This document shows positions 1 through 19,851 of a stretch of 52,500 bases of DNA, in pieces; position 1 is the first letter of the stretch; each line of letters begins with the position of its first letter. Source of the DNA: Sphaeroforma sirkka (lineage: Eukaryota; Opisthokonta; Ichthyosporea; Ichthyophonida); assembly GCA_001586965.3 (NCBI GenBank), contig LUCW03001496.1, positions 80,001 through 132,500 of the forward strand, read 5' to 3'. The translations under genes were made by a program, and so were the position numbers. A model generated the notes under the pieces. That model did not search any database, was not told the DNA's origin, and saw nothing but the letters and a program-made list of their open reading frames with translations.

Positions 1-277
1 ATGCGTATGCTATGTTTTCTTATATGTGTAGGTAGGCCTGCAGGGCGTATGTCTGCATGGTTGTGGCTATATACGGGGTTTATTCCACGCTTACAGCATG
101 TGTACATATCCGCCGGTGTTGCGATTTCCATTCTCGCGACGGTATGAAATTTGTGGAATAAATGGTAGGTGTGATAAAGGCCTTATTAGAAGAGTAGATA
201 GCCTTCTACGTTGTGTGTCTTCATTTTTGTTATGGTATAGGCGTTGAACTATAAGGATGGATATGTTAATATAAAAC

Positions 278-321
<44 letters not shown>

Positions 322-484
322 CCTTCAGATATATATATATATACATATGTGTGTATGTATGTATGTATGTATATGTATTTGTATTTGTATTTGTATATAA
401 ATTCATATACATACTTAGATATATATATATATATATATATATGTGTGATGTGTGTGTTTGTTTTGTGTGTTTTTTTTTTTGTTG

Positions 485-521
<37 letters not shown>

Positions 522-742
522 TTGTATGTGTATGTTTTTATTTGTATATATATATATATATTTGTTTGTTTGTTTGCTTGTATGTTTGTATGTATGCATA
601 TATATATATATATATATATATGTGTGTTTGGGTTTGGGTTTGGGTTTGGGTTTGGGGTTGTATCTGGGCACGGAAGGATATCAGCAGAATGTATTTTTTT
701 CCTCTAGTTAATTGTATTATCTGAATTATCAATGCAAAACAG
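1..742. other. Non-coding stretch upstream of first visible POMT2 exon, probably intron
   Basis: The first POMT2 exon in view begins after an AG acceptor at 741-742 and starts with the last base of a split codon, so at least one coding exon lies upstream. I could not find that exon in 1-742 with confidence. Most of 280-660 is low-complexity TA, GT and TTTGGG repeat. An open frame of about 30 codons that is hydrophobic ends near 140, but it does not resemble the N-terminal part of the mannosyltransferase family, so I leave it unassigned. Confidence 0.6.
285..660. repeat. Compound microsatellite (TA)n/(TG)n ending in (TTTGGG)n
   Basis: Alternating TA, GTAT and TG blocks fill the stretch; about five TTTGGG units in a row lie near 627-657. 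The long Tyr/Ile and Cys/Val open frames here are translation of repeat. Confidence 0.9.
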
Positions 743-9962
<9,220 letters not shown>

Positions 9963-11056
9963 ATTATGGTTAGGAAGTATCCATCTATCGACTTGAACGA
10001 TAGTATCATCGATCATATATACCCTCTCTTTGATTGACGGTTATCATCGCATGTGGGATGAAATTGAACATCAGCTACGCGTTTGGGATCGTTGCTGCGC
10101 TATACACATTAGACATTGTAATTAAAAATCAATTTGATGAAAGAATTAAAATTTCACTTATTCACTTCTGCTGTGCGTGTACTTCCGATACCCAATTCTG
10201 TTGTCGAACTTCTGGCTAATCCAGTCGGTAAACTATATTTGACACTATATACGAACCTATCGATATGCTCGTATATGGTGTCTTCACTATTTGAGTATCT
10301 ACATCAATTGCTTGTGCTGCTACATTCGGTCTGCCATATGGAGACTATCACAAGATAAAGCTTTACCGTATAGTTCTTGGGCGGCTGTTGGTGACGTATG
10401 TGGTTGTAGACAACGGAGATAAGCGGAACCATCGTATTAATCGAGATTTCGATTAGTGCATCCGAGTGTAATACTTGCGATACGTCTGGTTTGCAAACAT
10501 TGTCGACGTATGTAGCGGGTTTGTTGATGTATACGCCCCCTTTTGTGAACATTTCCCTTTAAATGATTTGTGTACATAAATTTGATGCACACTGAGTGAG
10601 CAGATAACAATAGTCGACATATCAAAGTGTAACAGTCTTGCATACACGCTTAAGTGTATGAGCCACGTTGCAAACTGCTACGAGCTTTGTGTTGTCATGC
10701 GCTACGTATGTCAACGGGAACGTGTTTTGTACCTGTTGTTTTAGGGATAATCACTATGGCAACTACATGCTTTCTGCGTAGTACGTCCAGCTCCATTCGT
10801 GTCTGCATATACTCTAGGCGAGATGTTGTGTTTAACTAGTAATCTTTTCCGTAACAAGGGTTTTGGACCCGTTCAAAGTCGCTGTCACATCTGCCATTCG
10901 CCAAAAAATGTGACAAAGAACATGTGATTCACTGAAGTAAGAAGTACTAGTGATCTACAATACGTTTCTGATGAAACAGTCGGTTTATTTATCTATTTCG
11001 CCTTAAATCCGCTAGATGGCTTTTTAAATTGTTGTTTGATGAGGCTTAAATTGTTT
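9963..11056. other. Spacer downstream of POMT2, no gene recognised
   Basis: Only short open frames under 85 codons in all frames, none with recognisable motifs. POMT2 transcription must end in the first part. I see no transposon end or repeat here. Confidence 0.6.
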
Positions 11057-11510
11057 TCATTCATCTGTACAAAAACTTGCTCCGTTTACTTTAGCTGCAT
11101 TAGGTGAATAAAACACACCCAAAATTATACTGCCTGCAAATTGGTTCGTTTCACCCGCCAGCTTGCCAATAGCCACGAAATTCTCCCCTCGCCCTGTTTT
11201 ACCCGCATCTTTGCCGAGTGCAAGAGCCGCAATGCCCTGGAACGCCGTGCCCGTGCCACGCGCTATTGCCATCTCGTCACTGCCCACAACCCAATTTTTG
11301 CCACTCCTTCGCAGATAGTCGCTCACACATGTACCATACACGGTCGCTTTCGCAGTCGCACCACACAATCTATTTGTTTGTCAAATTCTGTCAGATATCT
11401 TTCTCGCATCAGGTAACGTATCACTATTCCGACAAAGCACCATTATTTTCGATTCGCCGCAGTCAGTTGCAAGCTCGGCAAATGTCGTCGCGGTACTGAC
11501 TCTGCGTTTC
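11057..11510 (-). pseudogene. Fragment with YadA-head / tail-fibre-like repeats
   Basis: Read on the minus strand, one frame runs from about 11510 to 11060 with a single TGA near 11369. The second half carries short repeats of the type AIARGTG, ALALGKDAG, VAIGKLAG, spaced about 15-17 residues and ending in SIILG. Such A-[IV]-[AG]-x-x-A-G ladders are known from trimeric adhesin heads, phage tail fibres and structural-fibre genes of large DNA viruses. The first half shows no motif I know. No intron borders are evident and there is no start codon upstream. It may be a scrap of an integrated viral or bacterial gene; the family call is a pattern match only. Confidence 0.5.
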
Positions 11511-11531
11511 GAGATGGTTATATACGAGGAT

Positions 11532-11820
11532 ATACTCTAAATCTACATGGCCTACATGGGAAAGTCGCTAATTGTACATACAAATTTACGGGTACGTTCT
11601 CTATTTGCCTAACTAAAATGGCTAAATGTAATATTCAATTCATTTCTCAAACTTATTTCAAAGAACAAAGTCGCTAAATGTTCATTGAAAATGTGGAAAA
11701 GTCACTAAATGTACATTCACCCTTTTTCTCGATGAAAACGTACTGAAATATGGATCAAATATGTACAAATGTACATTTAGTGACAATTCCAATTTGTTTA
11801 TGTACATTTAGTGACTTTAT
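11532..11820. repeat. Left TIR and subterminal repeats of the MULE
   Basis: The first 75 bp match the reverse complement of 17810-17882. Further in, five or so copies of GTC(A/G)CTAAATGTACAT occur in both orientations, a likely transposase-binding array. Confidence 0.8.
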
Positions 11821-12330
11821 CGTGCAAAATTTGCTTAAGTTTAAATTAAAGAGCCTTCGGCTATATCCATTTTTTTTACGAATAAATGTGTTGAGGGGGG
11901 AGAATGTTGTCTTTTATTGATTGGTGTTGATATATGCTGCTTTATTCAAGCTTATCTGCAACTCACGTGGTCTGTGATGCTCTTTTACAGGAATATACGA
12001 GAATAGTGTTTCGGAAATCCATTTTCTACTTCTGTTGTCATGTTGGACGCTTGTGACATATTTGTGCGAAAACAATGCCTCCAAATCATGCACGAGTTGT
12101 GGATTATCTGATACTGCTTCAGCATAGACATAAAGCAAGACCCCACAGTTAAAACTGTCGTGTTAGTTTATACCGCCTACTTTTAGGCTGTATGTAACAT
12201 TATCTGTGAGGTAACATTTCCTCCATCGTACTATATAATTGAATTGTTCGTCAGCTCTAATAGGATTTGGCATACCATCAAAAATAGTAACTGTAGCTTT
12301 AGTTGTGTACAATGTAACAATCGCCAAGTT

Positions 12331-12774
12331 CTAATGCGCGTTGCTATGGTTCCATGGGATCAATACAGAGATCCTTTCCGACAACTGTGGTGGTCCCTTA
12401 AGTCGTAAGCTTTCTGCCCTACGATACTTGTATAAGTTCTTCTTCCATACTCTGTGTGCATCAGCATCACAGCAACGAACAATCAGAGAGAGTAATTGTG
12501 ATAAATGGTAGAATACCCCGGATATAAGCGAGCCTTTGATCCACTGCCCTGGTTTGCAGCATTGTACTGCAATGCTTTTCTGCAAGATCCAACCGCCGAC
12601 ATAAAATGACTTCGACTCTGCCACAGTACCTTTCACTACATTGGTATCTATGTTGAATATCTCTTTTCGCTTCTTTTCTACATATTCACTGTTCCCATTG
12701 CTTATTGTAGAAGACGGCACTCTCCTTCTCAACAACGTAGAGCGATACAACTTGTTTTTGCTAGCCATTATCAC
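12331..12774 (-). CDS. Unrecognised ORF inside the MULE
   Basis: An open frame of 147 codons on the minus strand, downstream of the transposase in the same orientation. The N-terminal 50 residues are basic (Lys/Arg-rich) and no domain is recognisable. The frame stays open without Met upstream to about 12890, where it contains a Cys-Ile-Gly-Cys. It could be an exon of a second MULE protein or of captured host sequence. Confidence 0.35.
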   Translation of the reverse strand: MIMASKNKLYRSTLLRRRVPSSTISNGNSEYVEKKRKEIFNIDTNVVKGTVAESKSFYVGGWILQKSIAVQCCKPGQWIKGSLISGVFYHLSQLLSLIVRCCDADAHRVWKKNLYKYRRAESLRLKGPPQLSERISVLIPWNHSNAH

Positions 12775-12919
12775 TCTAGGCTTGCCAAGCGTCTTGCTTT
12801 GTTTGGCTGCTAGGCGCGCGTTGCGGTTTGCAGTCTTTTTTCCCTCATTGGTGCACCCGATGCATAGATTTCGGTCTGATATGTTTGATGTTCTAATTTT
12901 CCTGGCAGTTCACTGCTAA

Positions 12920-14254
12920 TTGTAGGTTGGGGATATGGGGATCAATAAAAACTTTGCCGAGTTTCACCTTACAGAGAAACGACAATCCTTCTCGAAAATG
13001 TAAAACACGCCTTGATGCGTAGTCATTATCGTTGTGGTTACTAGCTGTTGTTCTCATTTGGCTGGATGTGCATTCCTTGTCTGCAACGATAGAAGAGCCT
13101 GTCTCTGTACCAAGTAATGTACATATTATGCAGCAAGCACAAGTATTGAATATGAACATAATCATTACGTTACTCAAATATAGCCTTTACACTAACTCAA
13201 TTATCGGAGATATACAGCCTGAAAAACATACTTTCACTCGTTTCCGTGTCACATTTCACTGGAGAGGTTTTTGTCTTTATAGGTGTCGGATTGTTATCAG
13301 CATCTGGGACGGACGTAATGATATCTGTGACAGGGCGGTGACAGGTCGAATTAAACTATGAACGTCAGACATTGATCAATCTATTCTTTGAAAGACACAT
13401 TTTGAAAATGTTCTATATCCATTTGATGCGCCACTGGAATCCATACATACCGGCAAAACTAGACGAGGTCATTAAGGGGAAAACTTGCCTCTCCTTTTCA
13501 TATTGCTTGATACTTTGATATAAAGAAGCTCCCTTTTGATGTTCTCCCGAGTCAATCGCTTGTTCCCATTGCACCATCAGTTTTAGTAATGCGTCTTACA
13601 TTACCCCTATGAAACATTTTTCGTTATCTTATAAAAACATCCAATTCCTTTTCTTATCAGCATCGATTCAATATTTTAAAGAAACCGAATATAAATACGT
13701 GGCAGATGACATTGATGAAAGTGGCGCATTAGTCGTTGGCATCTCCCGTAGGGGCGAATCCTAAACGATGTCACTGTTTTGAGTTTTTTCGTTAAAGTCA
13801 CGATCATTAATGAGGAACCTCAATTCCTTCCCTTATCAGCATCAATTCAATATTTTTAAGAAACTGAATAGACATACGTGGCAGTCGTTGGCAAATCCCG
13901 TAGGGGCGAATTGTTTATGGTGTCTTTGTTTTGGTCCGCTGAGTGCGTCTTCGTTGGCGTTTGTTTTTTATCTGTGCGATTGAGCAGGTGATTCACGACG
14001 CCTGAAAATCAACTACACAATATATCCCAACCAACAAACTCAACATTGCAATCACTGGTATTGTTCATTACCTTGAACTTTCGTGATCTTCTATTAGCTT
14101 TCGTATACTTCGAAGGTTCTTTAGTTGATACAAGTTGTCGCTGTCAGAGAGAAAAAGAAAATTTAAGCAAGAAAGTCACAATTGATTACTTAAAAGAGAC
14201 GTGCCATAGAGACTGACGAGTACGCGCAGAATCAAATAAATCAATAAACTACAT
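12920..14254. other. MULE interior, non-coding, with a diverged ~190-bp tandem duplication
   Basis: Segments 13634-13780 and 13828-13935 share CAATTCCTT(T/C)(T/C)CTTATCAGCAT and TCCCGTAGGGGCGAAT blocks in the same order, so this is an old tandem duplication with a deletion in the second copy. No gene is recognised. Confidence 0.6.
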
Positions 14255-14261
14255 ACTCGCC

Positions 14262-16999
14262 ATCGTAGGTGTTGATGTTATGGCCAGCTTCTCCACACTT
14301 CGAGCACGTTATAGTCTTCTTAAGTACATGATTTCTGATATAATCATAGTGGAAAAGGTGTGTATGGTCTTCTTAAGTACATGATCCCTAATACAATCAA
14401 AATGGAAAAGGTGTTTTACATCTTGGTCTTTGAAAGAGCACTGTTTTTGAGAGACTACAGTAGTAGGCGTATTTCTGTATACGTTAATAACGTTGTTCTC
14501 ACATTAATATAAGTATAGGTGGGTCAACCTGAGAGAACGTAAGAGTAATTTGAGACTTCTTCTCAGATTATTCTATTAATAGAATACGGGCCACCGGCTA
14601 GCCGAGAGCCGAGGTCCGAGACTGAATGTGGTAACAGAGAATATGATATATTTATTTTGCTAAAGTGTTCTGCATAAGGTTTCTCATACTGATCATATGA
14701 GTTTTTACCCTGGCCAACCCAAGTGGTTGAACACTAGTACAAACACCATCAGTATATAACTGAGGGTGAAATCATAAATAAATTCATTCGAATGCACCAT
14801 ACTTTGATTACACTAATACTTTACTAGTAGTCCCCCACACCTCACGCTAACAGTTTTATTATTATTAACACGCATCAAAACATTATTACTTACCTACGAG
14901 ATGACTTTTCGTACCGTTTCTTCGGGCGACCCTCTGGTCTCGGAGTAGGACAGGGAAGCAGTGAATGTTGCTCCATATTTTCAAAGTCAAAGGACATCGA
15001 TTCTCCCGTGAAACCTGTTTGCAAGATGCAAGTTTCCACCCGAAACAATCGCGAATACCAACATTTGTTGTACAGGTTATAATCACTCGCAATATTATTC
15101 ACGTTAGATACTTTGGCAATGTGCACAAAGCACTTCGCAGCATGCCCGCAAGGGATACCTTCAGACACATGCAAATTGCAGCTCTCGCAATCTATAATTC
15201 CCCGAGAGCGTATCAGCTTGACTGAACAGGTCTGAACTGTTGAACTGTGTGATTTGAAGTTTACCTGGCAATCGAACCAATCTCCGTTTACAGCATTGCT
15301 CACGATAGTTACGGTACATGGTTTTAACTTATTGAGGTGGGCTATAGTCTTTTCTACTGCCCAGGGTGTAACCTGAAGAAATTAAATTCGTAAAAAGCGT
15401 TTGTATACGTGCATAAATGTAATAACGGATTTGTCGATCAATCATGGTTGATTTGATATCAGTATTGCATACCTGCTTTCCTTCACTCTTGAGTTGCCTA
15501 GCTTCGTCCTGATACTCCTTTCTTTTCCTCATATGCCAATTCGAATACAATAAGCATATCTACTACATTTGCACTTCTCATGTCCAGGTGCACAAAATTT
15601 GCTTGCACTGCCAAAATTGCGAGGTAAATACTTTTAGGGGATGGTGATATGTAGATACTGTTTTTTTCTTGGCGGCAGGGCAAGCCACTGGTAAATAAGG
15701 GACGAATTGTTTACGGGGTTTTTACATACCTACTACATTGGAAGTAATTTGACTATAAACAGAACCATAGCTGATGTATACCCGCGTCTCAAGAGAGAAG
15801 CCCCTTTGAATTCGAAAAGGTTAAATTAATTCAACTTAGTTAGTCCTACACAAACAACAAAATTGTATGATTGACGATTAACAAATCGGACTACACTACT
15901 AACCACGTACGCTTCTGGATCAGTGAAGACTGTATCGTGTTCTCGACGAGCCTCCATGAATAGATAATTGGCGAATTATTTCTTTCGGCTCTCCAAGTAA
16001 TCCATAATCTTGTCTCCAAGCTCGTGGTTGTCTCGTATATTCTTAGATTCACAAGTAAGTAAATATTAAACCAACCCACAATTTGTTCATGAAGTGCAAG
16101 AAAAAGCCCATTCCGAGTCTTCCCATTACAAATAAATAGTTACCTGAGCGTGGTAGTTGTATCCCTGTTCGGTAGCTGCTTTCGTCATAGCAATTATTGA
16201 TTGATGAGTTGTTTTATCGTTTCTACCATGTAGCCCTTTGTTCATCACGTTTTTGATGATATGCAGTATACAAGTTCTAGCTTGAACTTGATGCACTGAA
16301 TTTGCGATGCTCTGATGAATACCCATTAAAACACGAATATACTTAATTAATAAATACTTGCTTTGCATTAAAAAAATATCAGATAAAGATTTGTCCCACT
16401 TGAAACATGGTATCATAACTATAAATTCAAACGAAAATACTTACCATTTCTTTATCTACGAGGTACGCAGACATATTTGGAAAACAACTATCAGAGAGCT
16501 CTTTGAATCTGTTCCAGTAGTGCCCATTCTCTTTGCTCGCTGTCGAATTAGCTAACAACTCCAGATGACCATTAGCATTGTATGTGGTGAGAAACTGAAG
16601 TACACCACCGGAAACAGTATTCATATGTGCAGCATCAAACGCACCCTATCTTGGTAGATATTTATAAACTCACTTCATGTCACCAAGTGCTAAGTAGGTT
16701 CCGTCGTACATAGGAATATCGGTTTCTACGTAGGAATATATAGTTTTATACACTACGAATGTAGTGTCTGGGACCTTCATAAGAATATCTCTTACCGAGT
16801 CTATTAGCTGCAACTGTTTTGTGTAATCCAACAACGTACGGTTTGATATTGTTATCACATGCCCTTTCAATTGTGATGGTTTGAGTATCAACCCTGCGTG
16901 CGCTTGTAAAGCAGAACCAAGATGCTTGACTGCCTTAAATTGTGGGACAGTATACTTGTCTAACACTTTCAAATTTTCGCCGGTTTTGAGTATCTTCAT
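14262..16999 (-). pseudogene. MULE transposase, multi-exon, decayed
   Basis: Minus-strand segments fit a Mutator-like transposase. 16670-16999 is the N-terminal side. 16427-16650 contains FDAAHM, where the first catalytic Asp of MULEs is expected, then NANGHLELLANSTASKENG. 16126-16416 resembles the conserved His-containing region (ARTCILHIIKNV). 15473-15600 and 14894-15372 carry the SWIM zinc finger (CNLHVSEGIPCGHA) and the basic GRPKKRYEK tail. A last exon near 14262-14325 encodes a CCHC-like knuckle CSKCGEAGHNINTY, whose final Cys is Tyr. GT/AG borders are visible at 15473 (donor), 15372 (acceptor) and 14894 (donor). Two in-frame stops near 16640-16672 separate the first two segments and no clean intron removes them, so I call it broken. 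Confidence 0.75.
14530..14852. mobile_element. LTR fragment related to the solo LTR at 21958-22477
   Basis: It begins TGAGAGA and shares an ~85-bp block with 21958-22477 (GTGTTC(T/C)GCATAAGGTTT through GAACACTAG(T/C)ACAAACA). The right end, near CTAACA at 14847-14852, is uncertain and I see no target duplication. It lies within what would be the last intron of the MULE transposase. Confidence 0.65.
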
Positions 17000-17334
17000 G
17001 TTGTACTCTGCAAATAAAACAGTGATAGAGTCAGGTTGGCAAATTCCGACTACATCAATTTGGCATGAACAGTGCTAACATGAAATATATACAAACAAAA
17101 TCCCAGTAATACAATATACTTTTGATATCTCTTTTACGGCTTCGTTGGTAATTTTTAGCTATACAAGTATGATTCGTCTCCTCTTTTGTATTTCGATACA
17201 AACCACACTTTGCAGCTATCATCAGCAATAGATTTTACTTTCATATCTGCACACGCGTAAGATTAGTAGTTAGAATTTTGAGCGATGGCTATCCAATAAT
17301 AAAGAGATTAGTTAAGACTGCGATCACTACGACT

Positions 17335-17491
17335 GCAACCGGGTCCTGCGACCATTATGACTGCGATTGTCCCCTGCGACAAGTAAGGCTGAGGCTCTCG
17401 CCTGCGACCACTAAGACTGAGGCTCTCGCCTGCGACCGCTAAACATGCCGCTCTCGCCTGCGACTCGTCTTAAATCTGACACTCTCGCCTG

Positions 17492-17492
<1 letters not shown>
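17335..17492. repeat. GC-richer ~30-bp minisatellite
   Basis: About five units of the form CTCTCGCCTGCGACCACTA, each with a short variable spacer (AAGACTGAGG and variants). It runs directly into the (TA)n tract at 17493. Confidence 0.8.
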
Positions 17493-17564
<72 letters not shown>

Positions 17565-17567
17565 TAG

Positions 17568-17599
<32 letters not shown>

Positions 17600-17602
17600 G
17601 TA
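17493..17602. repeat. (TA)n microsatellite inside the MULE right end
   Basis: Two long TA runs, with a short AATATAGATATG interruption. One of only two long TA tracts in the transposon island; the other is the short one just outside the right TIR at 17888-17920. Confidence 0.9.
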
Positions 17603-17699
17603 ATGTAAAATACCGACCTGGTGTTGAATCCTTGTATTATGAAAAAGTTCCGAACTGGTTGGTGTCGAACCCTGGTGTCATCAAAAGAATTACAGCACT

Positions 17700-17882
17700 G
17701 GAAAGTCACTAAATGTATATAAAAAGTCTCTATATGTACTTTCAATTTTTCATTAAAATATATTTGAGAAAAGATTAGAAACTTGCATTGAAAGAATTTG
17801 ATTGGGTAATTAGAAAACGTACCCGTAAATCTGTATGTACATTTAGTGACTTTCCCATGTAGGCCATGTACATTTAGAGTAT
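17700..17882. repeat. Right TIR and subterminal repeats of the MULE
   Basis: 17810-17882 is the inverse of 11532-11606. 17700-17750 carries GTCACTAAATGTATA and related units. Confidence 0.8.
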
Positions 17883-17886
17883 TCCC

Positions 17887-17928
<42 letters not shown>

Positions 17929-18781
17929 ATTATTTATACATATAACGCTCGCGAAGATGCTTAAGGGAAACCGTCACGATTACTGGGCGTCCGGCGTGCA
18001 ACGATGCAATATAAGATCGCATGGTATCCCGTGTAGTGAAAGTAATTGCAAATTGCTGACCTGTCTATTGTTTGTTGGTGATTGCGGCGTGCGACGATAT
18101 AAAATGAAAAATGAAATCGCATGGACGATACCGGAAGCCAATACAAACGGCTGGAAATAGAATTGCATGAGATTACATTTAATGGAAGCAATCGCACTGG
18201 GCTGACTGTCGATGACTCATTGGTGCATGCGACGTACTACGAGGAGACGTGATATATCACGATACCGAATCTTATTCAGGCGGCTGCGGATGGGCGGTCT
18301 ATTCGGAACTCGCTCGTGAGCGCTGGAGGAAGCCATCGTGGCCAGTGGTTCAGTGGAGAATTATAGATGTTGAGTGTAGGTAGCTAGTCAACTGATGAAA
18401 AGATACCAAGCACCTAATATTTCTGTTGTGGAACGCATTATAGCGGTGAAGGATTTTGTGTGGTACATGTTGGGAGTACATGTTGGGAGCGCACACTGGT
18501 GTTGGTGATTGAAAATTGATTAAGGGCTGCTAAGCAATGTAAACGCCGCGAGAAAGGTAAAAATGACGCTGGTGTGTCCAGTGAAGATGAAATATGATCT
18601 ACGTGCGTTACAATATTGTAAATTTTATTTTGATTTCTACATTCGCCATATTTGTCACAGGAATTACGGAATTGGTTTGTTCTTGTCGTATTTGCATTAA
18701 AAATTGCAACATTGTGCCGCCGAAGTTGCATTATCCCAGCTAGGAGTTTTAGTCTCGTTCGAGGTAACACGAACGGGCATA

Positions 18782-19589
18782 GTCGTAATAATATACGAGA
18801 CCCGGGTCAGTCATACTATGACAAGAGCAGTGTTTTCTCTACAACCCGAAAAGTGGGCAATTGTTTCAAATCTAATCAACAAGGAAATCCCGCATTGTGC
18901 CATATCCGAAGAAGAAGCCGCTGGCAAATTACGAATTGAAGGATCGGGGATAACATATTACTGACAATATAAATCATATTTCGGTAAACAATTAAATACA
19001 TCGACATCAAAATGGCTCTACCATATCCTCGAACCACCCCATCGATATACGTATCACTGCCAATATCACCAGTACTGGAATATCAGAAAATATTTACTCC
19101 ATCAATATATGACGCAGATAAAATACCATACTGTTCTATAGACGATGCAACCTATCTGTTATTTCACAATTGGCGTAAAATCGATTGATAGTCGTGAAAA
19201 TATATGAGATCCGGGTCATATTATGACAAGAACGGTGTTTTCTCTACAACCTGAAAAGTGTGTAATTGTTTCAAATCTAATCAACAAGAAAATGGCTCAC
19301 TATACCATATCCGAAGAAGAATCCGCTAGCAAATTTCGAACTGGAGGCTCGGGAATCACATATCACTGACAATATCAAATCATATTTCGGTAAACAATTA
19401 TATACAAGTAAGTAGCTCTACCATTTCCTCGAACCGCCACATCAATATAGGTAACTGCCAACATCACCGGTACTGGAATATCAAAGAGTATTTACTCCAT
19501 CAATCTATGAGGCAGATGAATTATCATGCTATTCTATGGACGATACAAATTAAAATTCTGTTGTTTTGCAATTGGCGTAAAATCGATTA
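18782..19589 (+). repeat. Two ~400-bp tandem copies, each with a 48-codon ORF
   Basis: Copy 1 is 18782-19190 and copy 2 is 19191-19589; both end with AATTGGCGTAAAATCGATT. Each holds an ORF of 48 codons (18818-18964 and 19223-19369) beginning MTR(A/T)VFSLQPEK and ending GSGITY(Y/H). They differ at about 14 residues. A second ORF of 58 codons (from 19012, MALPYPRTTPSIY) is intact in copy 1 and broken in copy 2. I recognise no family. The region just upstream (17889-18781) shows only short frames. Confidence 0.7.
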
Positions 19590-19851
19590 CGACAAAAACC
19601 GTGCTACACATTCTTACAAAGGCAACAGGGTACAATACGAGCATGAATACACACGATATAAAGTACATACTACTCGAATAGAAAGTGATTAAAACAACTG
19701 CAGAATGTAGTGAGAATTGCGGATAACTTCATGCTATCTCCGTATACTTCTCAAGTAGTGGAAGACGGTATGGGAGACAAGCGTGGTATACAGGGATCAT
19801 TTATATCTTTCACTCGATCACGATCGGAGACTGTTATGGTTAAACGTGGAA
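19590..19851. other. Short spacer, no gene recognised
   Basis: Two open frames of about 60 codons (19507-19692 and 19710-19901, plus strand) without recognisable motifs; the second runs into the gypsy fragment. Confidence 0.5.

Larger units (their letters stand above)
11532..17882 (-). mobile_element. Mutator-like (MULE) DNA transposon with TIRs
   Basis: Inverted repeats of about 75 bp bound the element: left 11532-11606, right 17810-17882, both beginning ATACTCTAAAT and containing TACATGGCCTACATGGG. Inside each TIR lie more copies of the subterminal motif AAGTCACTAAATGTACA (left to about 11820, right to about 17700). Between them is a MULE-type transposase on the minus strand. I could not find a clear 8-11 bp target duplication. 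An LTR-like sequence (14530-14852) is nested inside. Confidence 0.75.

Noticed and set aside
50-140. Upstream POMT2 exon (hydrophobic frame with LYTGFIPRLQHV)
   Set aside because: No similarity to the expected segment before WDETHF, and no donor leaves the two-base phase needed by the exon at 743.
249-724. Open frames of 70-155 codons rich in Tyr-Ile, Cys-Val or His-Thr (also at 900-1350, 2050-2430, 6500-7060, 7610-8180, 41000-41350, 46850-47460)
   Set aside because: They are translations of TA, TG and CA microsatellites, open in several frames and both strands at once.
10034-10360. Small ORFs after POMT2 as extra exons
   Set aside because: POMT2 ends with a proper TAG after the family's usual C-terminus; the frames do not resemble it.
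16640-16672. 28-bp intron in the MULE transposase (GTGAGT...ATAG)
   Set aside because: Far below usual intron size, and removing it shifts the frame away from FDAAHM; treated as two in-frame stops.
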